Assembly: GCA_002794785.1 (NCBI GenBank)
Contig: NBBA01000003.1
Coordinates: 1,426,001 to 1,490,000, forward strand
Source of the DNA: Coniferiporia sulphurascens
Lineage: Eukaryota; Basidiomycota; Agaricomycetes; Hymenochaetales; Hymenochaetaceae
Length of the DNA: 64,000 bases
Reading direction: 5' to 3'
This document shows positions 1 to 10,789 of this stretch, in pieces. Position 1 is the first letter of the stretch, and each line of letters begins with the position of its first letter. Both the position numbers and the translations under genes were made by a program. Below the pieces are notes generated by a model that saw only the letters and a list, made by a program, of their open reading frames with translations, made no database searches and was not told where the DNA came from.

Positions 1-376
1 ATTGCAAGCGGAAGAGTCTGATGCACCGTGGAAAGCTTACAGCGATAGGCTTGGGTCGTTTGAAATGCCTGAACGACAGCAGAAATGAGTGGTTCTATCG
101 TTATTTTTATAGGGTTTTTTGGACAGTAACTACGCATACCATATTTTTGTAGCCTAAAGACAGTTTTCATCACTCTGGTTAATGTTTCTTACTAGACTTG
201 AATGTATCAAAAAAAAAAAAAACATTCCACGAACAAAAGCGACCTATAAAACGATGAAAAGACAAACAAACAATAATGATAGACATATGATGAGTGGCGA
301 AAACATTGGCAAGTGACTCGACTGCTATACAAGCATAAAATACAAAATGTGGATAGCGTGATATGTGAGTCTGACC

Positions 377-2496
377 TCACGACAACTCTTCAACGGTCAT
401 ATTGCCAATAGTGGCGTCTGGTAGATATTGTGCTAGATCAATGTGAGTGTCATATGCATCCTCCTCTGCGGTCTGCACGTTCATCGGCTGTGCTCCAAGA
501 GGGACCCGCCTAACCCGCGTCATGTTCGTGCGAGGTTTGCCTTCGAAAGGAACAGCAATGGAGGTGTACATTCCCAGTTCATTGCGCAGCTGCGCGCATT
601 CGGAAAGTGCGTCTTCGTGGTCGCGAGTGCTCACAGCGAGTTTCTGTGATGGAGAAGAAATGAGAAAAATTGAAGATGGTTAGAGAAGCTTCGAGACAGG
701 CATGACTCAAAGCTCACCTGCTTAGTATCCGCAAGCTCTCGCCGAATCCTGTCCACGTAGTAAATCTTTTGCGTTGGATTCCGATGTCCCAGTATCTCCG
801 CATTGAACTTGCTAAGACGTTCTGCTTCTTCCTCTGCGAGAGAATTACGAGCAACAAGGCCGCGCATCTCTTCCGCAATGCTTTGATAGGCTTCCCGATA
901 TGCGTCTGCTCCCACAAGTTCTTCGGATATTCTGCACGAACCATTCGATAAGACACTAATTATCTGCATAATAATTGAAGACGCTTACTGTTCAATCTCT
1001 GCTTTCAAGGCGTCTTCTGCCATTTTACTCTTTTGAACAGTAGAATGGAGCCGACTGGTCATCTCTTTTTCTTTCCGAAGGAGCTCATTACGCTTGGAGA
1101 TTTCCGCTTTCGCGGTATTTTCCGCAGTTAGTAGCGCTTTCTCTTTTTCCTTGAGTTTCTCCTGGAACGCAAAAATCTCTCCAGCCTGCGTCGAATTTTT
1201 GCTGGAGAGCTCGCCGAGCTCTTTCTTCCTTGACTCGCTTTCCGAGGTCAATTTAACGACGAGTTTCTCGGCTTCAGCAAGCTCCGTTCTTTGTCTTGCT
1301 AATTCAGCCTGCTCTAGGGAAAGAGTGTGTTCCGTACTCGTAAGATGCTCGATGAGTTGCGTGCTACTCAACCGATAAAGATCGAGCTGGGTTTGGGCGA
1401 TACTGCGAAGCTGTGCGAGACCTTCTTCCCTGCAGGATCGCTCCTCGACAATGAGAGCCTCGAATTTCGAGCGTAGGGAGTCGTCTGTTAATGGTATAGA
1501 CGTGTAGGCGGAGGTAAACTTAGATTCCTCCAAGCGCCAGCGTAATTCGTTCTCTGCCTCTCGCGACTGGTCCAGGAGAAGCACGTTCGTCGTCTGAGTC
1601 TGCCGGATGAGAAGTGCCAACTCGTATACCTGATCGTCTGAATTTGCAAGTTTGCGTTGTAGACGCGCCATCCGCAGCTGAAGAAGAGTGTGGTCAAACT
1701 TCAAGCTCTGGTATGCAGCCAACGAAATTGTTGAAGTAGCAAGCCGTCCATACTCCGCTGCGCATATCGTGAGGGATTCCCTCAGTTGAGATACCTCGGT
1801 GTCGAGGGCATCCAATGCGGACGCTGATTCTTGCTGTGAAGTACCATGGTTGGCTTCGGCATCTCTCAGCAGTGCACGCGTATGTCTGAGATTCCTTTCG
1901 ATTATGTCTTTCTTAGTTCGCGCTTCACGAAGCTCTTCCTCCAGCGCTGAGTTCATTTCCTTCATCTTCGCCTCGGTCACAGCCGCCTTTTGCTTCTCCA
2001 CCGTCAATGAACGCTGTAGATCGACTATTTGCTTCTCCCTTTCCTGTAAATCGCATTTCCTCTTTGTCTCCGCCGCGTTTAATGCCCTACGTGTCTCTGC
2101 TGCGTCCGTTTGCTTCCCCGTCAGCTTATCGCGTTCTTGCTCTACGCATCGGAGCTTGTGACGCAGCTCCTTGATTTCCAGCTGGTTCGATAGGAGTGTC
2201 TTCCTCGAGTCCTGCGTGCGCGCTTCGGAAGATTCGCATTGCTTCTTCAACCGTACAATTTGTTCCGACTGGTCTTTGTTGGTTTTCCGGCTGCGCTCGA
2301 GTTCCGACTTGAGATGTTCAATTTCTGTGGCATGCTGGAAGATTGGCAGAACATAACCGTAAGACAATACTGTAGGAAACGAATATGGGTTCAATTACTG
2401 AACTGTTCTCTTTCCATCTCTGTGAACCTCCTCTAGGTCTTCTAGTTTTCGTTTGAGATAGACAAGTTGTGGGTGTTTCGAGCTGTCATTGTTCAT
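377..2496 (-). CDS. Coiled-coil protein with HMMR-type C-terminal domain
   Basis: Four exons on the minus strand: 2496-2428, 2334-989, 931-718 and 643-377 (631 aa). Introns are 93, 57 and 74 bp, all GT-AG. The start is the ATG at 2496, followed by MNNDSSKHPQLVYLKRKLE. Residues from about 10 to 500 are almost continuous heptad-rich coiled coil (runs such as EHLKSELERSRK and LRCVEQERDKL). Near the C-terminus the segment GHRNPTQKIYYVDRIRREL matches the signature of the hyaluronan-mediated motility receptor (HMMR) C-terminal domain, also seen in some kinesin tails. By family analogy it may bind microtubules or spindle poles; that role is inferred. The last 60 residues are acidic and not coiled. 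No signal peptide or membrane segment is visible. It lies tail-to-head with the PPR gene. Confidence 0.78.
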
Positions 2497-2954
2497 CTTG
2501 TGGTCGTCGGTCCAGTCTGTCACTCTCGCTTTAGATCGTGTGATGGTGAACATTGAATTTACACCTACTTTCGTAAAATGGCGTTATTCCGCCGCGGCGG
2601 GGGGGCTAGTAAAGGTCAAGAGTTCAGCCCGCAAGTTCGCCGCGTCGCGCCTCGAACAGTCACGTGAACGCGTATTATTTCGTGAATCTTAAATATGGTT
2701 CAAGAAACGATGCACATTGCTGTAATGCGCAGGCTTGGCCGACTCTCCTAAGCATCCCTCTCTCATGTGGTGGGGGGACTCATTTGTTAGTTGATCCTCT
2801 AGTATGTGCAATCTACCACGAGATCCCGGTCCTACGCTGAGACGTTAGACCGCATCAGCGACTTTGCGAGGGTTCCAACTATTCGTTCCTAGCATCACAA
2901 TGAATCTGAGAGTTATTAATTATCGTTAAGTGATACTGTAAGGCAATTAGGTAA
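2497..2954. other. Intergenic spacer, no gene seen
   Basis: 458 bp between the start of the coiled-coil gene and the stop of the PPR gene, both on the minus strand. It contains a short G run near 2598 and no conserved ORF. It should hold the promoter of the coiled-coil gene and the 3' UTR of the PPR gene; no clear TATA or poly(A) signal was identified. Confidence 0.5.
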
Positions 2955-4956
2955 CTAATATTCGGGGGCGGGTTCGGGCTCAGGCTCGGGTTCGGAGTTC
3001 CTTTGCCTGGCATGACGTAATCGCATCCTTGTTTCGTAGGGCAGTCTCTCCTCCTCCGGTCTATATTCCCTCCACTCCTTTCCGCCCGAATCAATAAATG
3101 ACCGCAATCCTGGCGAGACACTGTAGCCCATCTGCTCCAGTTCTTCAACGGCTAGATTGTAGCGGGCGTCTCCCGCAGAAACACATTTCCTGACAAGTTG
3201 CTCATAAACGGCGTACGAGGGACTTATGCCCGCTGCCTTCATTTCTTCCAGATAGAAAAACGCGTTCTCGTAATCTGGCTGCGTAAGGACAAGGCTGATG
3301 AGTCTGAAATACGTTGTTTCCGTTGGTTTGAGCCCGGCCTCCTGCATCTCTCCGAATAGACGTTGCCCTAGTTCAAGATGCTTCGCCTTTATGCATGCGG
3401 ATAGAAGGAGATTGAAGGTATCGACATCAGGTTGCACGCCCAGTGAAGGCATGGCCTTGTAAATGCCGGCAGCCCGCTGCAGATCATTAAGGAACGAAGA
3501 AGCCTTTATGATGATATTCGCGGCAACGATGTCGATTTTTTGGCCTTCATTGTGTAGTTCTTCGAGCATAGCGTATGCTTCGTCAATAGTATCCGGATCA
3601 CGCCGGATACTCTGCAATATAGTCTCGGCGGTGTAGAGTTTGGGGATGATGTCGCTCGAGCGCATGAGGTCAAGGGTACGGAAGGCCTCCTTGATCTGGC
3701 CATTCCTTACGAAGGCGTCGAGCAACGGCGCAAAGTGTCGCTCGCCAAACTTCACACCCATGGTTTCCAACGAGCGGATGGCATCCGCGGCGACTGTAGG
3801 TAAGCCATGACGGGCAGCTGTATGCAAGACTGACTGGCAAAGACCCTCGTCGGGTAGAATACGAAGTTCATCGACCACTTTTTTCCAGCAGCGCTTAACT
3901 CCATCCGCCTGAGTACGCACAACTTAGTAACAACTTCAAAGACTCTATACAACCCACTTACATAAAGATTGTCAGCGCAAGAGATCAACAGCTTGACCCA
4001 TGTCGTATTATCAAGCCGTCGAATCGTTGTCTGCTCATAGGCCTCAGCAAGGTCCAGGGCTAGCCTTGCATGACCCGTTTCTCCCGTCGTATCAATCAGC
4101 TGCTGGGCGACCTTTAGGCTTGGAGAAAATCCCAAGTCGTTCATCTCAGCCAGTCGATAAAGGGCCATTTCAAGATTACCACCCTCTAAATAGTAACTAA
4201 TTATCAGGTCGTATGTCTTCGAGTTGGGTCTAATGTTGTGTTTGTCCATTTCGGCAAGGATATTGTAAAGTTGATCGGTATCACAATATCGCACTGCCTG
4301 ATAGTCGTAACAGGTCGGATGAGTGTCTCATAGGGAAAGGGCGTTACACTCACCAGAATTAAGCCGTTGAATGAATTCACGTCTGGCTCTATTCCCATGG
4401 CCTTCATATCCCTGAGTGCCGCCCAACCTTCTTGGTGCATAGCGTCTAGGCCAAGTGCTTGAATGATGCTGTTATAAGTGTACAGGTCCGGAGGGATATT
4501 TTTGGCTTTCATTTCTGCGGCCTTCTGCATAACTGCAACCGAGTTGTTAAGCTCCAAGTAAGCGTTAAATCTCAGGTTGTAGCTTGTGGTCTTTGAGCCG
4601 CTTTTGAATTTCACGAGGTCTGTCTCGAAGTTCCACGGTCTACTTCGAAGGCCTTGGATTTCCTGAGGAACATCTCGGCGCTTCCAGTTGCGCTTTGGGG
4701 GCGGAGCTTGAGTAGTTACAGCTCTCGTACGTGCAACATCTGCAGGTCCGGAGTGAGTGGTTGAAACTACGAAAAGCGTGGTAGGTCTGCAAAACACACC
4801 TGCAAGCCTCGACGTCCGCTGCACGCTAGACATCGCCCCCGAAACCTGTGACTTGCATAAGGACGCACTGAGAACGCGCTTTGACGAAGACGCGAGCATA
4901 AGTGAGTGAAAAACCAGGACTGACGGGATCAGCCGAGGAATGCTAGGGAGCGTCAT
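2955..4956 (-). CDS. Mitochondrial pentatricopeptide repeat (PPR) protein
   Basis: Three exons: 4956-4354, 4297-3962 and 3908-2955 (630 aa), with GT-AG introns of 56 and 53 bp. The N-terminus ([19 protein letters not shown]) is rich in Ser, Arg and hydrophobic residues and lacks acidic residues for about 90 aa, consistent with a mitochondrial presequence. From about residue 120 to 560 there are successive 35-residue helical hairpins of PPR type, for example [45 protein letters not shown] and [13 protein letters not shown]. The protein ends in an (EP)n tail before PAPEY. PPR proteins bind organellar RNA and act in its processing or translation; the specific target is unknown. Its start codon lies 169 bp from the Rad21 start on the other strand, so both share a bidirectional promoter. 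Confidence 0.88.
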
Positions 4957-5125
4957 GTGCTAAATATGGAAATAATTTTTCACGGTTGCCCCGGGTTGAA
5001 TCTCAACGCTGGTGACCGTTCGTTTCTCGTTGTCACATCGTGTCTCGAGGGCCACAGACGCGTCGGGCTTGAACCCGCTACTCCTTGTCTTCTTGTTTAT
5101 TATTCTCTCTTCTTGATCGTTGAAC

Positions 5126-7506
5126 ATGGTGCGTTGCATGCTCATTCTCTCTTACGCCGCAGCCTTCTCATCCGCGCTTCCAACTTTAGTTCTACTCGGA
5201 GGCCATCCTCTCCCGCCGCGGGCCTCTTGCAAAAGTATGGCTTGCCGCTCATATGGAACGCAAGCTTTCAAAGACGCAGACGCTCCAAACGGACATTGAG
5301 GAGTCCGTTGGTACGTGTATCCACTTGTCGACATTCGTATTCTTTTCTCATGCTTGAACGCGTTCTAGGCGCAATCATGGGCCAGGAAGTGGAGGTCATG
5401 GCACTACGTCTTAGCGGTCAGCTGCTCCTTGGTGTCGTGCGCATTTACAGCCGCAAGGCGAAATATCTTCTTGACGATTGTAACGAGGCGCTGCTCAAGA
5501 TAAAGATGGCTAGTGACAGATATTACTAGGGATATTATTGTTGACTCACGCTGGGTTTCGACTAACAGGCTTTCCGACCGGGCGTTGTCGACATGACTGA
5601 AGACCAGTTGGCTGTCAACAGAAACGCTATCACACTCCAGGAGAACAATATTGACCTGGACCTGCTACTCCCCGATATCAACTTGTACGTTTTGTTCCGA
5701 CGGACTACTCCAAGCTCAGACCTTGCTAAATTCGTCTGCATGTTCACAGCGACTTCGACTTTGAGGAGAGACCCCATCAACAAGGAGGTCAGCACGTAGC
5801 CCGTATGGCGGATATTACGCTGGCCTCTGCCAACGACCTTCAATATGATTTCGAGGACGCTGGATTCGGTTTCGATCTCGGTCCTGGTGACGGCATCGGC
5901 TCTCAAGACTTGGAGATGGATCTGGGCATTGATTTTGGTGATGGGCCAACTGGCGAGGACCTGGAACTGACGGGCCTGGAGGATGAGACAATGAGTGTCG
6001 AAGTTGGTCGTGATGCCGCTGTAATGAGGTCGCCAAGAGCGTCGCTCGACTCGCATCTCCTGGGTAAAGGCACACCGGATCTGGATGTTTTGTCCACAAG
6101 AAGTCGGGAACTCTCCGAGCATCCATTTGGTGCCGATATGGATTTCGGAAATGACCTTGGCGGGATGGATATTGACCTCGGTCTTGATTTTGGTGACAAC
6201 GAAGGAGCTGAGAACATATTGGGCGATACTGCCCCTGGAGGCATTGCGGCGAGGTCCCCTTCAAGAGCCTGTAAGTCACTATTTCTTACTCGGGTTAATT
6301 AAAACTATAAGTCCCCTGCAGCTTCACGTCTTACTACGCCACCTCCTACGCCACCACCTGAAGACCCGAACGTGACCCCTCGTGCGGCGGGAGCAGTCGA
6401 TCAAGACAATCAGGAGTCGCTGGCAAAAAAGCGCAAATTTGCTAACAAGAAACAGATCATTGACGCTGTCACCGAACTTGAGGGTGGCCCAGGGATGAAC
6501 GTTGGGCGCGGCCGGAATGGCAATGTCTCCAGTCAAGTGGATGTCAGCGGCATCGTCACGAAGCAACGCTTCCTGCCTCGCTCGCGCAGTGTTATGCGTT
6601 TGCTTGAGATCCGGCAGGACCCGCTCGCGCATTTCTTACCAACGAAGACGACACCATCCGGCACGTTTTTCTGCGCTGCCCCTCCAGGCCTTGCACCCGA
6701 GCTCGCAGATATGTTCATGAGACCTATCATTAATATGCTTGCACCAAAACGACGTGAAACTTCGCCCGACAGACCTAATAAAAAGGCAAGGTTGGACAGG
6801 GGCGATACCGCCGAGGAGGAAGTTGAGCAGGTTAGGAGGGCAGAGAGTCTTGCTCCGAGTCTCGCGATGGGAAGCGATGTGCTCCGACGTGGCAGTGTAG
6901 GCCCTGACTTCGACCAAGGCCTTGACTTGGGGGATAATACTGGCGTTGGTATTGACGATTACCAATTTGACGTGAACATGAATCTTGGGGAGGTTATTGA
7001 TCGTGAACGCTCAAAGAGTCGTTTATCAACGCCTGCCGTTGATGGCGAACTATTTGACGAGACGGCCGAAACTTACGCAGACTCAAGTTGTCCAATAGCA
7101 ATGTTTGACGATAGGCCGTCACAGACACAGAGTCAGCAGGAGGTTGTCGAACAGGAAGGGAAAAGCTACAGTAGAAATACTGTGAAGGCCCTGACAATCA
7201 TCCGGAAGGAGCTGCAGCCTTCCGCCGCCGGGCCTGAGAAGTCCGTGGGCTTCCAGGAAATATCGCACAAGGTATGTGATTACTGGTACTCTTCCAAACG
7301 GACAATTAAAGAGATTATTTGCTACACAGGCAACCCGTCGAGCAGCTGCCTCATTTTTCTTTGAGCTCCTCGTCCTCGGAACGCGCGACTGCCTCAAACT
7401 TTCCCAGAACGGACCCTATGAGAATATCAATGTCCATGCAAAGGACAAACTTTGGGAGCGCCAGAGGCACGCATCAGCCGCTCCCTCTGCTACCGCAGAC
7501 GCATAG
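5126..7506 (+). CDS. rad21: Cohesin subunit Rad21/Scc1 (alpha-kleisin)
   Basis: Seven exons: 5126-5128, 5190-5310, 5369-5508, 5569-5684, 5750-6270, 6322-7271 and 7330-7506 (675 aa). Exon 1 is only the ATG. The N-terminal kleisin domain (residues 2 to about 125) reads [20 protein letters not shown], then [20 protein letters not shown] and the FRPGVVD block, as in Rad21/Scc1, and binds Smc3. The C-terminal winged helix that binds Smc1 is in exon 7 ([16 protein letters not shown], then [14 protein letters not shown]). The middle is acidic and disordered, with a basic KKRKFANKK stretch that could be an NLS and two separase-like sites (residues 209-214 and 467-473). A Met replaces the usual Trp in the AAHWERKL motif. 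Intron 3 (5509-5568) begins GC rather than GT. Function: closes the cohesin ring for sister-chromatid cohesion. Confidence 0.95.
5994..6011 (+). other. Candidate separase cleavage site in Rad21 (SVEVGR)
   Basis: Residues 209-214 of the predicted protein read SVEVGR followed by D. This fits the SxExGR pattern of the two yeast Scc1 separase sites. A second, weaker candidate, EVEQVRR, is encoded at 6819-6839 (residues 467-473). Cleavage is inferred from the motif only. Confidence 0.55.
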
Positions 7507-8189
7507 TTCATATCCTACATTCTTCAGTATTTGTAACTTTTTTGTCTTATCCTCTTGCGTAACTACTAGCGACACATCCAAACCTGCTATATTCTCGCCC
7601 CCTCGGTCACCCCTTTTGTTTATGTCTTTTATTAACACAAATGTATCGGTCTGTTGTGCAATTGGGAATGCATTAGTGTCGCTCGGCGACGATTCCGATG
7701 CCAGAGTCGCATCTCAACCTGCACAGTTTGTGTATTCAGTATGTGAAGACAACCAATTCTATCAATGCCGCCAGTGCTTTGATGTCCGCCACCGTATCCA
7801 AGATAAAGAGTATATGCGTATATGTGCCAAGAGCTGGGAGTAACGGATTTGAAGGAAAAAAATTCTGTGCCCGGCAACTTGAAAGTGGGTTATTCACTGA
7901 GATTGAAATCATGAATGTGACCAAGGCCCGTAGCCACAGGCAACTACGGTTATGAGTAAATTGCAGGAACAAGTTTTCCAGATCTTCCAAGGTCTTGTCG
8001 TAAATTGTACAAAAATTTAGGTAAATACTTCTAGCCATACGCAGTGCACAGGAAACGGCATAATACAAGAGCTTCAAGTTGTACATAAAATCAAAAACAG
8101 CCGAACCCTTCAAATCCGTGAGCGGTCGTGTCCGCCCACCTACAGTAGTCTAACCAATCCAGGGCTACCAGTGGTACCCGCCATGCATT
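7507..8189. other. Rad21 downstream region and start of duplicated block A
   Basis: No gene supported. From about 7690 the sequence resembles the stretch from about 10790 onward, so the left edge of the A/B tandem duplication lies here, downstream of DUF6533 copy A. Confidence 0.5.
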
Positions 8190-10258
8190 TCAAGGCTCAC
8201 TCGTAAGGGTGACTTCGAGCTGAAGTAACCAGCAGCCGTCAGTGGGCATAGAAATATACCCCTTTCTGATGACAAGTGTCCTCATACCTCAGATCCGGGT
8301 CGCGCCTGGAAGGGTGTGTCCGCTGAAGTGTGATACGTCTGCTCCAGCTGCATGACGTAGGTCTTCTTGAGATCTATAAATATCTTTGCAGACATCATCC
8401 CAGAGACTGCCACCGAGGCAACAAAATGAGTATTACGGTATGCGAGTCCCTATGAAGAAACATATAAGTTAAAAGAGTTAATTAGCTTGTAAATCAGTAC
8501 CAGCGGCATACATTCAGCTCTTCCACATCCGTCAGGCATATTCCCAGCACATAAAACACAGTTATTCTGTCAAAGGGGTCAACCTGAGTTGTAACAATAT
8601 GCAGGTGATTGACTTACATAGCAAAGTTGGTGATATTCCCGCGTACGAGAATTTCCAGTAGATCAGATCGAGTTATTTGTGTGGGACCAATCGTTTTGCG
8701 CATTTGCCAATATTTCATGATAATCAACGCAAATGTCACACTTTCAATGATTAAAAGCAAGATCCAATGGAGTGGGTAAAAAGCTAGATTGAAACAAAAA
8801 GATTAATCATTGCTTATGGGGCTGGGTACAGTGTGTGCGTTTATCCTTGCCATTTTCCGCAGGCTCTCTGAATGAGGAGACGACCGTAATACCGAAGGCG
8901 GCTAAAAGGAGCATATCCATTGCTCCGAAAATCCATAGTAATACTTTTTTACTCCCGTATATTGCGTACGTCCGGAGTTGCAGAAGAACTAAAATGTGCA
9001 ATCTCAGGCCATCAGAAGATAAATTAAATATAGGATTGTTACCCATGGAAGTGAACAATATGATAAATCCAAGTATAGAGGTCAGGGACAGAATGACTTG
9101 TAAAGTAGTCCTTGAAATAAGTCGACGTCCAAATTTTCAATACGGCCTAGGGTAGAACTTACTACTTTCAGATTCGTCACTGCAAAAAGACGGATCAATA
9201 AAACAGTACGGCGTTTGCTCTTTATTTATATGAGAACACCACACACATAGTGTCCCGCCACTTTAAGAAATTTTGCCAGGCAATAATGAGTGCTCTAAGT
9301 GGGCGATGAGTACAAGGGGACTCCTTACGAGTAGCCCATTTGCATTTAATACTTGCAGGAATATGGCTGGTGAATGCAGACATTATAATAATTTCGTTTG
9401 TCGTTCGCTTATGACGTGTCGGACATACCTGAACTAAGACTGCATTACAAACGAGATAGTTAATTAAGTTTTTTTAAGAGTAAGGGGGAGAGCTACTTAC
9501 ATAAGGCAAGGAATAGGAAGATATCTTGTCTAGGTGTGGTTAGACTTAGTTCAAGGATCGCTGAAAGGGCGGAAGCAGCATTACCGTAATATAGACAAGC
9601 GATCCTACAGTCCATTTCCTTGTCTTTGTATTGTAAATTCGAGAATATGGGTTGTGTGAGCGGCGCCGCTCACCCAGACAAACTGGACCTGGTTGTGTTG
9701 TCGTATTAAGCAACTAGTTAGAAGGACAGTAAATACTACGAACCTCATTCGCGGTGGTCAGAACTGGAAATGACCAGTTTGGGTAAGTTTCATGCACGAT
9801 TCATGGGTAAGACCCACTTAGATTGTAGAAGAATGCTGTCAAGACCACACCTAGTTGCGATTGTAGTACTATCAGCTGATCTTAATTCGAGGCTTTGTGG
9901 AGGGTACGACATACATTCAATCAGGGAGCTTGTCTCAGTGTCGGCCAGATTATATTGAGGATCGGATTGAATCCACGAGTCCGGGGCCCCTGAGTAATTC
10001 ATGTGTTGAGAAAGCTCGGAATATGCAAGCTCAGCGCAGGGCGATGGTAGGTAGTAGAGTCCTAGGATACCGACCGTGTAGCAATGGGTGAACATGAGAA
10101 GCAATATTGATCAAATAGTAGATTATACCATGATCATCATTTCAAGTGCCACTGCCATCTAATTAAGAAGCAAATCTTCAGCATTGCGACTCGTGCAAAT
10201 ATGCCTTACTGAACTGGCAAGGAAGAAAGTAAATACAGGGGAAACGTAAGCACGTCAA
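7690..10258. repeat. Tandem segmental duplication, unit A
   Basis: About 2.5 kb that matches 10790-13198 along its length, including flanking non-coding sequence. Shared landmarks are the TCAACCT...TGTGTATTCAGTATGTGAA region at one edge and GGGGAAACGTAAGCACGTCAA at the other. Each unit carries one DUF6533 gene on the minus strand. Divergence is visible throughout, so the duplication is not recent. Confidence 0.75.
8190..10002 (-). CDS. DUF6533-family multi-TM protein, copy A
   Basis: Multi-exon gene. It starts at the ATG at 10002 (MNYSGAPDSWIQSDPQYN, then TSSLIEC) and ends with a last exon reading LEVTLTSEP and a stop at 8190. Recognisable exons in order: VVLTAFFYNL (near 9815), the DUF6533 core (VLTTANE, then VQFVW near 9690), LQLRTYAIYGSKKVLLWIF (near 8960), WILLLIIESVTFALIIMKYW followed by LLEILVRGNITNFAM (8635-8775), and VAVSGMMSAKIFIDLKKTYV (8340-8410). 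Introns are GT-AG and about 50-60 bp; not every boundary was fixed. These are fungal seven-TM-like proteins of unknown function. The exons keep their reading frame, so the gene is probably functional, but splicing is unproven. Confidence 0.62.
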
Positions 10259-10789
10259 TCGTAACGTCGCAAGTATCCGCTTACATAAATGCATCCGCAA
10301 TTAAAAAATGATTGTCGTGCCCGGAAGGGTGCGCCGGCAAAATCCCGAAAGTCGCGTCTGGCATGCATCATGTACTGTACTATCATATGGTCCCTATTAC
10401 AAAACTTTTCCATTTTGCTTCCACAGCACCTAAACCTCAATAATAATTTTTCGTATCTAGCATGAGAACAGCTACATTCATTTTATATCTACTCTAGATT
10501 TTTGTGTACCAGCTTATAAGCTGGAACCGTTGGAATTATGATTTGGTAATCTCGACTATGTGAATACGTTTGGTATTTATGTCACACGCTCTGTGAAGTC
10601 TTAGTTGTAGCTACCTGCATGTATACCAATGCTCCTGTCGGAAACGGCAATGAAGAAATCCCTTAATCAATGAGGACCGACCCGTGCTGCGACGTCACGC
10701 CTCAAGATTTCTCACACCTTTGTACTAATAGGGGTCATACGATGGTAGAAACCGTAGGATCGACCCACACGGCAAAGACTCGGAGTCGT
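10259..10789. other. Spacer between duplicated units A and B
   Basis: About 530 bp with no coding signal. The part near 10265-10350 (AAAAAATGATTG followed by GGAAGGGTGCG) resembles 14000-14070, suggesting a dispersed low-copy repeat. Confidence 0.4.

Noticed and set aside
443..2436. Plus-strand ORFs opposite the coiled-coil gene
   Set aside because: They are antisense shadows of a long heptad-rich frame and show no domain.
5815..6279. Minus-strand ORFs of 113-186 aa within rad21
   Set aside because: Mirror images of the acidic rad21 exon; the plus-strand frame is supported by conserved splice sites.
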